64,000 bases of DNA from Schistocephalus solidus (taxonomy: Eukaryota; Platyhelminthes; Cestoda; Diphyllobothriidea; Diphyllobothriidae), in NCBI GenBank assembly GCA_017591395.1, contig WEDG01000794.1:186001-250000 (forward strand). The letters are read 5' to 3'. Under the pieces are notes generated by a model. The model made no database searches, was not told the origin of the DNA, and was given only the letters and a program-made list of their open reading frames with translations. Position 1 is the stretch's first letter. Every line of letters starts with the position of its first letter. The translations under genes and the position numbers were made by a program. Below are positions 54,590 through 64,000 of this stretch, in pieces.

Positions 54590-56880
54590 GTAGGAATCTG
54601 GAGGATTCTAGATTGATTGCTTAGGATATCCTGCTTGGGTAGTCAGCTTACTGTATCAGAATTGGTAGATTTTATACGTTTCAGTAGGCTGGGCGGGAAA
54701 ATTGACCCAAGTGAGATTAAACGCACGGCTCCCGGTAGGTCCTTGATGCTCAGTTTGCTAAAACGTTGGCTGTACCAAAGCATTCCCCTTGCTGGCGTTG
54801 GTTAAAATCCCACCGAGGCCGGCAAGTTTTTCAAAAGTGAGTAAAATTAATTATTCAAATCTGCCAAAATCTCCTACTTATAAACTTGGCTTGGTAGTCA
54901 TTTGGTTGATTCTAGATTGATTGCTTAGGTAATCCTGCTTGGTCAGTCAGCTTATTGCATCAGAATTGGTGGATTCCATACGTTGTATTAGGCTGGCCGT
55001 GCTAATTGTCCTTAGTGTGATTAAACTTTTGGCTGCCGGAGGGGTCTTGTTGTTCAGTGGGCTAAAGCGTTGGCTGTACTAAAGCCTTACCCTTGCTTAC
55101 GTGAGTTTGAATCCCACGGATGCAACCGAGATTTTTTACAAGAGGGTTAAAGGAATTATTCTAATCTGCCAAATCCTCTTCTAATTAATTGTGCCTATCT
55201 GTCATCTGTGGATACAAGATTGATTGCTTAGGAAATTCTGCTTAGACAGTCAGCTTACTGTACAAGAATTGGTTGATTCCATACGTTGCAGTAGGTTGGG
55301 CAGGTAATGGATCCCAGTGCGATTAAACTCACGGCTACCGGTGGGGCGTCGTTACTCAGTTGGCTAGAGCGTTGGCTCTTCTAAAGCATTCCCCGTGCTG
55401 ACATGGGTTCGATTCCTATGGAGGAAAACTGAGTCTTTCACAAGTGGGTCAAAGGAACTATTTAAATCTTCAAAAATCCTCTACTTATTAATTGTGCCTG
55501 ATAGTCATCTGGTTGATACTAGACTGATTGCTTAGGAAATCCTTCTTGGCTGCATTCAGCTAACTGTATAATAGTGGTGGATAACATACTTTGCAGTTTG
55601 ATTGGCGTGTAACTTGACCCAAGTGCGATTCATCTCGCGGCTCTCGGTGGGGCCTCGTTGCTTAGTTGGCTTTGAGTGTTGGCTTTCCTGAAAGCCTTAC
55701 CCTTGCTGGCGTGGGTTCAAAAGCATACCGAGGGCCACCGAGTTTTTAAGCAAGTTGGTCAAAGGAATTATTTAAATCTTCTAAAAATCCTCTAATTATT
55801 AATTGTGCGTGTAAGTCATCTGGTAGTTTCTAGATTGATTGCTTAAGAAATTAGTCTTGGGCAGTCATCTAACTGTATCAAAAATTGGTGGATTTCATAC
55901 GTTGCAATATGCTTGGAAGGGAACTTGACCCAAATGTTACTAAACTCCCGGCTCCCGGTGGGGCCTCGTTGCTCAGTTGGCTAAACGGTTTGGCTTCACA
56001 TAAAATCTTCCCTATTGCTGGCGTGGGCTCGACTCCCAGCAAGGTCACCGAGTTTTTCACAATTAAGTCAAAGGAATTATTTAAATCTACCAAAAGTCCT
56101 CTTCTAAATAATTGTGTCTGGTAGATATCTGGTGGATTCTAGATTGATTGCTTAGGAAATCCTGCTTGGGTAGTCTCCTTGCTGTATCAGAATTGGTGGA
56201 TTCTAAACGTTGCAGTATGCTGGGTGGGTAACTTGACCCAAGTGTAATTACACTCACGACTCCCGTTGAGGCCTCGTATCTCAGTTGGCTAGAGCGTTGG
56301 CTCTATTGAAGCCTTCCCCTTGCTGGCGTGGGTTCGAATCCTTCTGAGACCGCCGAGTTATTCACAAGTGGGTCAAAGAAATTATTCACATCTGCCAAAA
56401 TCCTCTAATAATTCATTGTGCCTGTTAGGCATCCGGTGGATTCTAAATTGATTGCTTAGGAAATCCTGATTGGGCAGTCAGCTTGCTGTATCAGAATTGG
56501 AGGACTCTATACGTGTTAGTAGGCTGGGCGGGTAACTTGACCGACGTGTAATTAAACTCGCAGCTCCCGATGGGGCCTTGTATCTCAATTGGCTAGAGGT
56601 TTGGCTGTACTAAAGCCTTCCCTTTACTGGCGTGGTTTCGAGTCCTACCGAGGCCGCTGTTTTTTCACAAGTAGGTCGAAGGAATTATTTAAATCTGCCA
56701 AAATCCTCTACTTATTAAATGTGCGTGGAAGATATCTGTTGGATTCTAGATTGATTGCTTCGGAAAATACTGCTTGGGCAGTCAGCTTGCTGTATTAGAA
56801 TTGATGGATTCCATACGTTGCTGTAGGCTGGGCGGGTAACTTGACCAACGTGTGATTAAACTCACGGCTCCCGTTGGGGT
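54590..56880 (+). repeat. Repeat A tandem array, about seven units
   Basis: tRNA-like parts begin near 54735, 55040, 55345, 55650, 55958, 56265 and 56570, spaced about 305 bp, each ending in a T-run after the cloverleaf (except where worn). Copies differ more than those at 42-43 kb, so this array is older. The array starts at the LINE end and is cut in the next unit at about 56880, where repeat B begins. Confidence 0.9.
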
Positions 56881-59085
56881 CAAAAAGCCAACTTGCAAAT
56901 AGAAAAGAGAACGTCATGGCCATTTCTGGATTATTTCCCATCATCATCCAGTTATACCCAATCTTAAGTGTGTCCCCCCTGGGATTCAAACACTCAATCT
57001 TTGTTTATTTAGTCAAAGGCTTTACCATTGAGACACGGACCCGTTATTTGTCGGTTGTGATGGATAACATGATGATAGTATGTGGCTTATCGGTATGCTT
57101 TAGGAACATGTGTTACGTTTCGCCCTGGAGCTCACTTTAGAACCCACGTAGGCTATCGCAAATTGACATGTAGCATAGATTGTTAAAGAGGAACCGACAA
57201 TCGCAGGGGAGACTGCCATGGCCATTTCTTGATTATTAGCAATCATTAGCCAGTCATACCCAATCGCAAGTGTGGACTAACTGGGATTTTATCACGTGAC
57301 ATTTGGTAATTTGTCAAACGCTCTACCATTTAGACACGGACACATTTTCTTGTCGGTTGTGATCGGTAATATGATAATAGTGTGCGGCTCATTGGTCTGT
57401 TTAAGGAACATATATGTTCCGTTGGGCCCTGGAGCTCACTTTGGAGCCCTCGTAGGCGATCGCAAAGCAACATATAGCATAGGTTGGTCAAATGCCAACC
57501 GGAAAAGACAAGGACGAACTTCATGGGCATTTCTTGATTATAAGCCATCATCAGCCAGTCATACCCAACCTCAAGTGTAGACTACCAGGGATTCGATCAC
57601 TCAACCTAAAGTTATAAGGTCGAAATTTCTACCATTGAGAAACGCACCCGTTGTTTTATTGGTTGTGTTCGGTCATATGTTGAGAGTGTGCGGCTCACCG
57701 GTCTGCTTTAGGCACATGTATGTTCCTTTGTGCCCTGGAGCTGACTTTAGAGCCCTCACCGGCGGTCCCAATGTGACGTTTCTCGTAGGTTGTTATAATA
57801 GATACCGACAAAAACGAAAGAGAACGGAATGGCCATTAGTGGCTTTTAAGCCTTCATTTGCCAGTCATACCCCATCCGAAACGTGGACCACCTGGGATTC
57901 AAACACGTAACCTTTGGTAATTTAGTCGAACGATCTAACATTGAGACACGGGCCTGTTGTTTTTTCCGTTTTGATCGGGAATGTGATGATAGTGTGTGAC
58001 TAACCGGTCTGTTTAAGGAACTTGTATATTCCGTTGTGCCCTGGAGCTCACTATCGATCCCTCTCACGCAGTCGCGAAGCGACATGTAGCATAGCTTTGT
58101 AAAATGGTAACCGACAAAGACAAGGGAGAACGGAATGGCCATTTGTGGCTCATAAGCCTTCATTAGCCAGTCATATCCAATATCATGTGCGGACCACCTG
58201 GTATACGAACACGTGAACTTTGTTAATTTTGTCGAACGCTCTAACATTGGACACGGGCCCTTTATTTTTTCGATTTTGATCAGGAATATGATAACAGTGT
58301 GCGGCTCACCGGTCTGCTTAAGGAACATGTATAATCCGTTGTTCCCTGGAGCTCTCTTTTAAGCCCTCGCAGGCGTTCTCAAAGCGCTAATAGCATAGGT
58401 AAGTAAAATGCCAACCGGGAAAGACAAGGGAGACCGGCATGTCCATTTCTGGATTAATAGCCATCATCAGTCATTCATACCCAATCGCAAGTTTGGACCA
58501 CTTGGGATTCAAACCCGCGACCTCTGGCAATTTAGTCAATCGCCCTACCATTTTATACGGACCGGTTATTTGTCGGTTGTGATCGGGAATATGATGATAA
58601 TGGGCGGGTGACTGGTCTGTTTCAGGAACATGTATGTTCCGTTGTGCCCTGGAGCTCACTTGAGAGCCCTTGTAGGCGGTCCCAATGTGACGTGTAGCAT
58701 AGGTTGGTAAAGTGAAAATGACAAAGACAAGGGAGACCGGCATGGCCATTTCTGGATTATAAGTCATCATCAGCCAGTTATGCCATGGTCCCGCCGTTTA
58801 CTGTGTTGCGATCGGAAAATATGATGATAATATGCAGCTCACTGATCCGCTTGAGAAACATGTATGTTCCGTTCTACCCTGGAGCTCACTTTAGAGCCCC
58901 AGCAGGCGGTCGCTTGCGGACATGCAATATAGGTCGATAACGTGGAACCGACAAATACTTCAAGAGTGGAATGGCCATTTCTGGCTTGTTAGTTGTCATC
59001 AGCCAATATTAAGCAATCCGAAAATTTGAGAAACTGGAATTTGGACCCGCGACTTTGGGATATTGATTTGACCGACCGCTAACAC
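56880..59085 (-). repeat. Repeat B tandem array, about seven to eight units
   Basis: On the minus strand, the conserved block (plus-strand GCCATTTCTGG, ATTAGCC, TCATCAGCCAGTCATACCC) recurs near 56920, 57222, 57527, 57832, 58139, 58441, 58746 and 58975, about 305 bp apart except for the last, shortened unit. Each complete unit has a GGTTCGAATCC-type B box and GAGCC/TAGAGCG-type A box sequence on the minus strand, with GGAACATGTATGTTCC, a perfect 16-bp palindrome, in the middle. Confidence 0.88.
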
Positions 59086-59260
59086 TAACCTTAACATAAA
59101 ACTAAACGGTAACCTTAATGTTAGCTTTCGCCCTGCCCTAAATCTAAACTCTACGGTTAACACTTACACGAAGCAAAACCTTAACACTTAGCCTAATCCT
59201 GACCCTAACACTAAACTGAACCCAACCTTCATAATAATCCTAAACCTAGCTTCCCCTAAT
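59085..59260 (-). repeat. Degenerate GTTAGG-like tract, minus strand
   Basis: On the plus strand CCTAA, CTAACC and TTAACAC words recur imperfectly. Similar tracts occur on the other strand at 4.5, 6.0, 8.2 and 24.8 kb. Confidence 0.6.
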
Positions 59261-59339
59261 TCGGCGCCAAACCACGTGTATGGTTGGCGGTTCCTATTCC
59301 CATGTCCTGTTTGGGTGGCCATACAAGCCAGCCTTACCG

Positions 59340-60205
59340 ATAAGAGATATGCTTAAGTTTGAAGTATCATTCAAAATTTTCAGCAAAATATAAATGGCTC
59401 CATTCACTAAGATAATAGGAAAAGTTAACATAATATGCAAGAATCAAAGAGTCAAAAATGAGCGTCTAGTGGGGAGACAGTTCCAGTCTCAGCTTTTTTA
59501 TTTCAGTATCGTTACACGTAAGGTAGCGTGCTAGAAATGGCAAAATGGAGCGCTGGTATGCCGTTGTACGGCCGGCTATATGGTGAAATCCTCGGCGCAT
59601 CGGACGGGAAGACTTCACAGCAATCAGCTCAGAGTGGAGGAGATGGGTTACATCATCAAGGATTCGCCCAGCAAATTGTTTGACTGTCGTAAAGTGCCGT
59701 TTTGTTATAAAATCCACTAAAACAGTATAAGAAACACCAGCAGCAGAAGACAGCTTTCGGAGAATACGTTTAACATCAAAAAAATCCTTTTTAAGCAAAG
59801 CTGGAAAATCACGAAAGAACAATGAAGAATGAGGGGAAGAACACATGCCTCTATAAATTGCCAGATAAAGGCTTGAGGTGTGGGATAGGAACGTAAACGG
59901 TGGATATAATATAGATGTTTACGAATTTTTGTAAAAAGAGTATTGATATGTTGGGAGAATTAAAGATAGGATGTCCGAGTAACGCCAAGGTACCGAAAAA
60001 AAGGATACCTCGTCGGGAAGGACGGCTGATTCCTGAGAACTAGGGGATGGTCGCAGGTGAAAAACACATTGGACAGATTTCTCATGGTTGAGTTGAAGAC
60101 CATTATCTGACGGACAAGCTGAAACATGGTCGAGGCCATCCTTCAAACACTGGAGATGTGTCTGATTTTTAAGAGGATGACCAACAACCATGTCGTCAGC
60201 ATAGC
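59340..60205 (-). mobile_element. LINE fragment, 5' truncated at YADD, minus strand
   Basis: On the minus strand it opens SYADDMVVGHPL, then LKDGLDHVSACPSDNGLQLN and HEKSVQCVFHL (after motif C), and continues into a long C-terminal part (59466-59846: DDVTHLLHSELIAVKSSRPM). The boundary at about 60205 switches straight into repeat B, with GCATAGSTTGATAA-type sequence at the joint, as expected for an insertion. Confidence 0.75.
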
Positions 60206-60830
60206 TTGATAAAGAGGAACGAACAAAGACAAGAGAGAACGGAATGGCCATTTCTGGCTTATTAGCCGTAATCAGCCATTCATACGCAATACCAAGGGTT
60301 GACCACCTTGGATTCAATCCCTCGACCTTTGGTAACTGAGTCGAACGATCTTACCTTGAACTATGGGCCCATTCTTTTGTCGGTTGCGATTAGGAATATG
60401 ATGATAGTGTGTGGCTCACCGATCTGCTTTAAGAACATTTATGCTCCGTTGTGTACTGGAGCTCACTTAAGAGAGCTTTCGCAGGCGATCACATAGTGAC
60501 GTGCCTCAGAGGTTGATAATGTGGAGCCTACAAATACTTGGAGAGCGGAATATCCATTTCTGGTTTGTTAGCCGTCACCAGCCAGTATTACGCAATCTGA
60601 AAAGTGGAGAAACTGGGATTCGAACCCGCGACTTTAGGATATTGGTTTGACCAATCTAACATTGAGCCATGAGCCCGTTGTTTTTCAGTTGCAATCGCGA
60701 ATAGGATGAAAGTTTGTGGCTGACCGATCTGCTTAAGAAACTGGTACGTTCCATTTAGCCCTGGAGATTACTTTAGAGCCCTCGCATCTGGTCTCTTAGC
60801 GACGTGCAGTTTAGGTACGAAAGGTTGAAT
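60206..60830 (-). repeat. Repeat B, two units, minus strand
   Basis: Cores at about 60248 and 60556, 307 bp apart, with B box-like GGGATTCGAACCCGCGAC on the plus strand at about 60617. They continue the 56.9-59.1 kb array across the LINE insertion. Confidence 0.8.
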
Positions 60831-61265
60831 TTTAATCCCTTAGAAAGCACATGTTTTTTCGTTATTGTAAGGCTTCTTGGGGACAGATTTATTACATCTT
60901 TGAGAAATTCCGGTTTGAGTAAGATTTCTGTGAATTGGCTATCCATTTCTTGTCTACCATTCCTCTCTTTTTCTGTCACTCGATGTGCGACAAACAGGTA
61001 ATTGTCTCATTTGGAGATTCATATAAATGTTAAGGATATTCTTCTTTGCATAACTGCATGTATTGCAACTTTGAAGCTTGGAAGTTCTGAAGTCTATTAT
61101 GAGCATTGTAAATGCATGCGCCAAGCATGCTTTGACAATAGCGAGACGCAATCTGATATCCTTTGTGAGTTTTATGGCAGGTTTAATGTGGATAAATTTT
61201 GGCAAAATCATTTGTAAAAATGACAACTGTTTCCACGTTAAGCTTTCACGAATCGCGCACTTTTC
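60831..61265. other. Short region with no recognised feature
   Basis: Overlapping short ORFs on both strands, none with a motif. Confidence 0.5.
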
Positions 61266-61272
61266 CCATCAT

Positions 61273-61779
61273 CTAGCTTGTAGCAAAACATCGCGAGATT
61301 AATTTATGAATATAAATTGGAAGACGAGCATCCCAATAAGTATAATTCGAAGTAAAGAAGTTCATTGGGAAACAATGTGAATCTTCATTAGGTAAATTTT
61401 CGACGCTGGTTCCCAGGGCGTCGTCAGACTTGTAGTGAGTGTGCAAAAAACGGTTAAAATTTAAAACGTGCCGGAAAATTGATATTGCTAAATCATTCCT
61501 GTGGGTGGACATCTCATTTTGCTCGGCTACCGCCTTTTGCACTTCAAATTCGATGTGCCGATTAGTGCTCGAGTCAGCAGAGTGAATGGCCTCTAGGAAT
61601 TCCCGGCCTCTCTTCAATGGGCAAAGGCCAACGATGCGAGTTTTGTCCCATGCACATTTGTGCCTAGTTTCTAGTGTATGCATGACAACTTGAGACAGGT
61701 GGTCTCGTCTCTTTACAGCCAACTTAGGTTCGCGTAGACATGTAGAGACCGATTTTCCTGTTTGGCCGCAATACACCAC
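61273..61779 (-). pseudogene. Penelope-like GIY-YIG endonuclease, copy 1
   Basis: Opens MVYCGQTGKSVSTCLREPKL (YCGQTG is the second GIY-YIG strand, with a following Arg region), then HTLETRHKCAWDKTRIVGL and REFLEAIHSADSS with NRHIEF. The GIY half lies upstream in broken frames. The nuclease would nick the target site. Confidence 0.88.
61398..61427 (-). ncRNA. Hammerhead ribozyme-like core in Penelope copy 1
   Basis: Minus strand: CTGACGA (61421-61427), a hairpin with CTGG/CCAG around GAA plus outer bases, then GAAA (61398-61401) and ATTTACC. It has the same layout as the cores in the 12-kb palindrome. The third strand is not placed. Confidence 0.5.
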
Positions 61780-62068
61780 ATTACAACTGTTACATACGAT
61801 TTTGTAAACGAGTTCTTTTTTAGCTCAATAGCCAACCCTATCCTTAAGGTTTACAAGCTGGTTTCGAAGTATAGTTGGTGATTTGTGCGCCACGTAAAGT
61901 TGGCGCTTCCACAGGTGTCTTTCAACGAGTTCAGACACGTTCGCCAGTTTTTTTTTACTTTGGGTGCTTGATCGGAACAATCTAGTTCCTTATCCTTTTC
62001 CTTTAATTCCTGATGTCTAATGCCTCTATATACGAAACTTCAAGGGTAACCATTGCTGGAAAACAGTT

Positions 62069-62575
62069 TCAATAGATAAGTAAGTTCAATTTGGTAAAGT
62101 TTGCTGGTAGAACAGTGGGTTTTACTCGATTGATGCGGTTGTTGACAGATTTTCGTTTGTGAGTGACCAGTTGGTTGCTCTCATAATGTAGGATAACATC
62201 CGCATTAGCCTCTTTGCGGTAAACTGATGTTAGAAAGGTCCCTTCAGTCTTTCGCTGTACAAGGATGTCAAGAAAAGGTAATTGGTTTTCAATTTCTCTT
62301 TTGAGCGTAAAGGTGATTCCAGGTATCGTCGTGTTAATAATACGGTGCAATGGTTCTAGTCGGTCCCTATTAACGACGACAAACGTGCCAACAACGTAGC
62401 ATACCCGTAGCTTGGGGTTAACCAGTGGTAGGGCAGGAGCTTCCAAGTTTTTCATCGTTTCTTCCGATAGGAAGCTAGGAGATGGGTGAGCCCATAGGGG
62501 CTCCTTTTGCTGTTGATAGAACTCCTGTGAGAATGAAAAATTCGTTCCTAGGCATAAGTCCAAGAGTACAAGCAA
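62069..62575 (-). pseudogene. Penelope-like reverse transcriptase, copy 1
   Basis: Reads GTNFSFSQEFYQQQKEPLWA (palm), LSEETMKNLEAPALPLVNPK, then VCYVVGTFVVV where the active enzyme has YVDD; both aspartates are replaced. It continues GITFTLKREIENQLPFLDIL, TSVYRKEANADVILHYESN. Otherwise the frame is open for 168 codons. Confidence 0.9.
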
Positions 62576-62678
62576 GGAACATCCAGGTCAACGCTGGTTC
62601 CCAGGTCGTCGTCAGACATGTAGTAAAATAATGCAACGATTAAAATGTAAAACCGTCCGGAAAATTGATATTGCTGAA

Positions 62679-62981
62679 TCAATCCTGCCAATAGCTGTCA
62701 TGTTTGGTGGACACCTCATTCGGATAGGCTACCGCCTTTTCCGCTTTTCCTTGAGATTGTTGTACATGGCACGAATCATCAGAATGAATAGCCTCTAAGA
62801 ATTCCCGGCCTCTCTTCGATGGGCAGAATCCAACAGTGCGAGTTTTGTCCCTTGCAAATTTGTGCCCAGTTTCTAGTTTATGCATGGCAACTTGAGACGG
62901 GTGGTCTCGTCTCTTTACAGCCAACTGATGTTCGTTTAGGCATGTAGAGACCGATTTTTCTGTTTGACCGCAATACACCAC
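62679..62981 (-). pseudogene. Penelope-like GIY-YIG endonuclease, copy 2
   Basis: MVYCGQTEKSVSTCLNEHQL, VAMHKLETGHKFARDKTRTV and REFLEAIHSDDSC closely match copy 1. The end is altered (HVQQSQGKAEKAVAYPNEV). Confidence 0.88.
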
Positions 62982-63200
62982 ATTTCAACTGCTACATGGG
63001 ATTTTGTAAATGACTTCGTTTTTATCTAAATAGCCAACGCTATCCTTAGGGTATACAAGCTGGTTTCGGAGTGTAGTTATTGGTTTGTGCGTCACGTACA
63101 TTTGGTGCTTCCGCAGGTGTCTTTTAACGAGTTCAGACACGTTCTTAATGTATGGAAGTTTTCGTCAGTTTGTCTAATGTGGTCGCTTGATCGGAACAAT

Positions 63201-63718
63201 CTAGTTCCTTATCCTTTCTTTTAATTCCTGATGTCTCACGCATCTATGTACGAAATCGCTAGAGTAGCCGTTGCTGGAATACAGTTTAAATATATAATTA
63301 AGTTCAATTTGGTAAAGTTCACGGGTAGAACAGTGACTTTTTGCTCGATTAATGAGAGTTTTGACAGTGTTTCGTTTTTGAGCGACAGGGTGGTTGCTCT
63401 CATAATGTAGGATAACATCCGCATGAGCTTCTTTGCCATAAAATGACGTTTGAAAGGTCCCATCAGTCATTCGCTGTACGAGGACGTCAAGAAAAGGCAG
63501 TTGGTTCTCAATTTCTCTACGAGCGTAAAGGTGATTCCAGGTATCGTCGAGTTCATAATACGGTGCAGTGTTTCCAGTCGGTCCCTTTTAACGAGGACAA
63601 ACGTGGCAGCAACGTAGCATACCCATAACTTGGAGGTAACCAGTGGTAGGGCAGTAGCTTCTAATTTTTGCATCGTTACTTCGCTAGGAAGCTCAGAGAT
63701 GGGTAGCCATAGAATCAT
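63201..63718 (-). pseudogene. Penelope-like reverse transcriptase, copy 2
   Basis: Two frames cover it. The upstream part has EVTMQKLEATALPLVTSKLW, VCYVAATFVLV (YVDD lost again, now YVAA) and RIMNSTIPGITFTL. The downstream part has TSFYGKEAHADVILHYESNH and LNYIFKLYSSNGYSSDFVHR. One frameshift lies near 63510. Confidence 0.88.
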
Positions 63719-63830
63719 CTTTCGCTGATTGATAGAACTCTGGTGAGAATGAAAAATTCGTTTCTATGCATAAGTCCAAGAGTTCAAGCAAGGCAGATGA
63801 AGGAATATCCATGTCATAAGTGTAGAGTGA

Positions 63831-64000
63831 TTATTCGGTGTATTGTCTTGCCCATTCTATTGTGCCTTGTATTATAATAGGACGTTAATATAGTCAAATA
63901 AGGTTTCAAACCAAACCCTCTTCGCACTAGAAAAAATGCTCATGCGTCAACGCAAATCCGATGAATGCTGCTATGGGAAATCATATTGTTTTCCACGAAC
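63831..64000. other. Window end, no recognised feature
   Basis: AT-rich; may still belong to the Penelope-like copy 2 upstream part. Nothing can be supported. Confidence 0.4.

Larger units (their letters stand above)
61266..62579 (-). mobile_element. Penelope-like element copy 1 (minus), RT C-terminal part and GIY-YIG nuclease
   Basis: On the minus strand the order is RT palm and thumb (62069-62575), a worn linker (61780-62068), the GIY-YIG nuclease (61390-61779) and a hammerhead-like 3' end (61398-61427). It is 5' truncated at the border with copy 2. Penelope-like elements are LINE-like retroelements with a telomerase-related RT and a GIY-YIG endonuclease. Confidence 0.9.
62580..63830 (-). 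mobile_element. Penelope-like element copy 2 (minus), tandem to copy 1
   Basis: Same order as copy 1: RT (63201-63718), linker, GIY-YIG nuclease (62679-62981), 3' end with a hammerhead-like start CTGACGA (62610-62616) whose GAAA part is replaced at the junction. The two copies lie head to tail with no sequence between them. Confidence 0.88.

Noticed and set aside
54590..60830. CRISPR array as an explanation for regular spacing
   Set aside because: Units are about 305 bp and nearly identical throughout, with no short repeat-unique spacer pattern, and the genome is eukaryotic.

Overview
This is a eukaryotic window with intron-split coding sequence and a heavy load of retroelements. Long introns, RTE and CR1-like LINEs, Penelope-like elements with GIY-YIG nucleases, and Pol III tandem repeats all point to a flatworm. 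The RTE element at 39.3-41.9 kb has an endonuclease of the type I associate with diphyllobothriid tapeworms (Spirometra, Dibothriocephalus, Schistocephalus). That placement is recognition from memory and is not proven here.

Left third (1-24 kb). A worn RTE-like LINE fills 1-2975. One plausible host gene follows on the plus strand from about 3958 to 24063: an adhesion-type G-protein coupled receptor. I reconstruct 12 exons with GT-AG borders that keep phase, about 2007 residues, open at the 5' side. It has at least five laminin G/pentraxin-like repeats, a Cys-rich segment, a GAIN domain with a GPS motif, seven membrane helices and a short basic/acidic tail. Two single-base frameshifts, both in homopolymers, interrupt it. 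The introns hold a 630-bp palindrome between (TA)n tracts, inverted copies of a Pol III repeat, a minisatellite, triplet microsatellites and a lone RTE 5' leader.

Middle (24-39 kb). I see no convincing host gene. There are Penelope-like fragments in both directions (26.5-29.6 kb and 33.4-34.1 kb), one with a 133-bp triplication inside the reverse transcriptase, and a dead mariner transposase (34.7-35.4 kb). About 7 kb shows nothing recognisable.

Right part (39-64 kb). This is a mosaic of LINEs and tandem Pol III repeats. Repeat A is a roughly 305-bp unit carrying a tRNA-like cloverleaf with a T-run terminator; it forms arrays at 41.9-43.5 kb (plus), 46.2-46.9 kb (minus) and 54.6-56.9 kb (plus). 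Repeat B is also about 305 bp, with Pol III A and B boxes and a conserved hammerhead-like core; it forms arrays at 13.2-14.6, 56.9-59.1 and 60.2-60.8 kb. CR1-like LINEs (43.5-46.2, 47.2-48.9, 50.5-54.5 and 59.3-60.2 kb) lie between or inside these arrays. Two tandem Penelope-like copies close the window.

The most novel candidates are the two tandem Pol III repeat families, the hammerhead-like cores they share with the Penelope-like elements, and the receptor itself, whose GPS lacks the usual cleavage residue.
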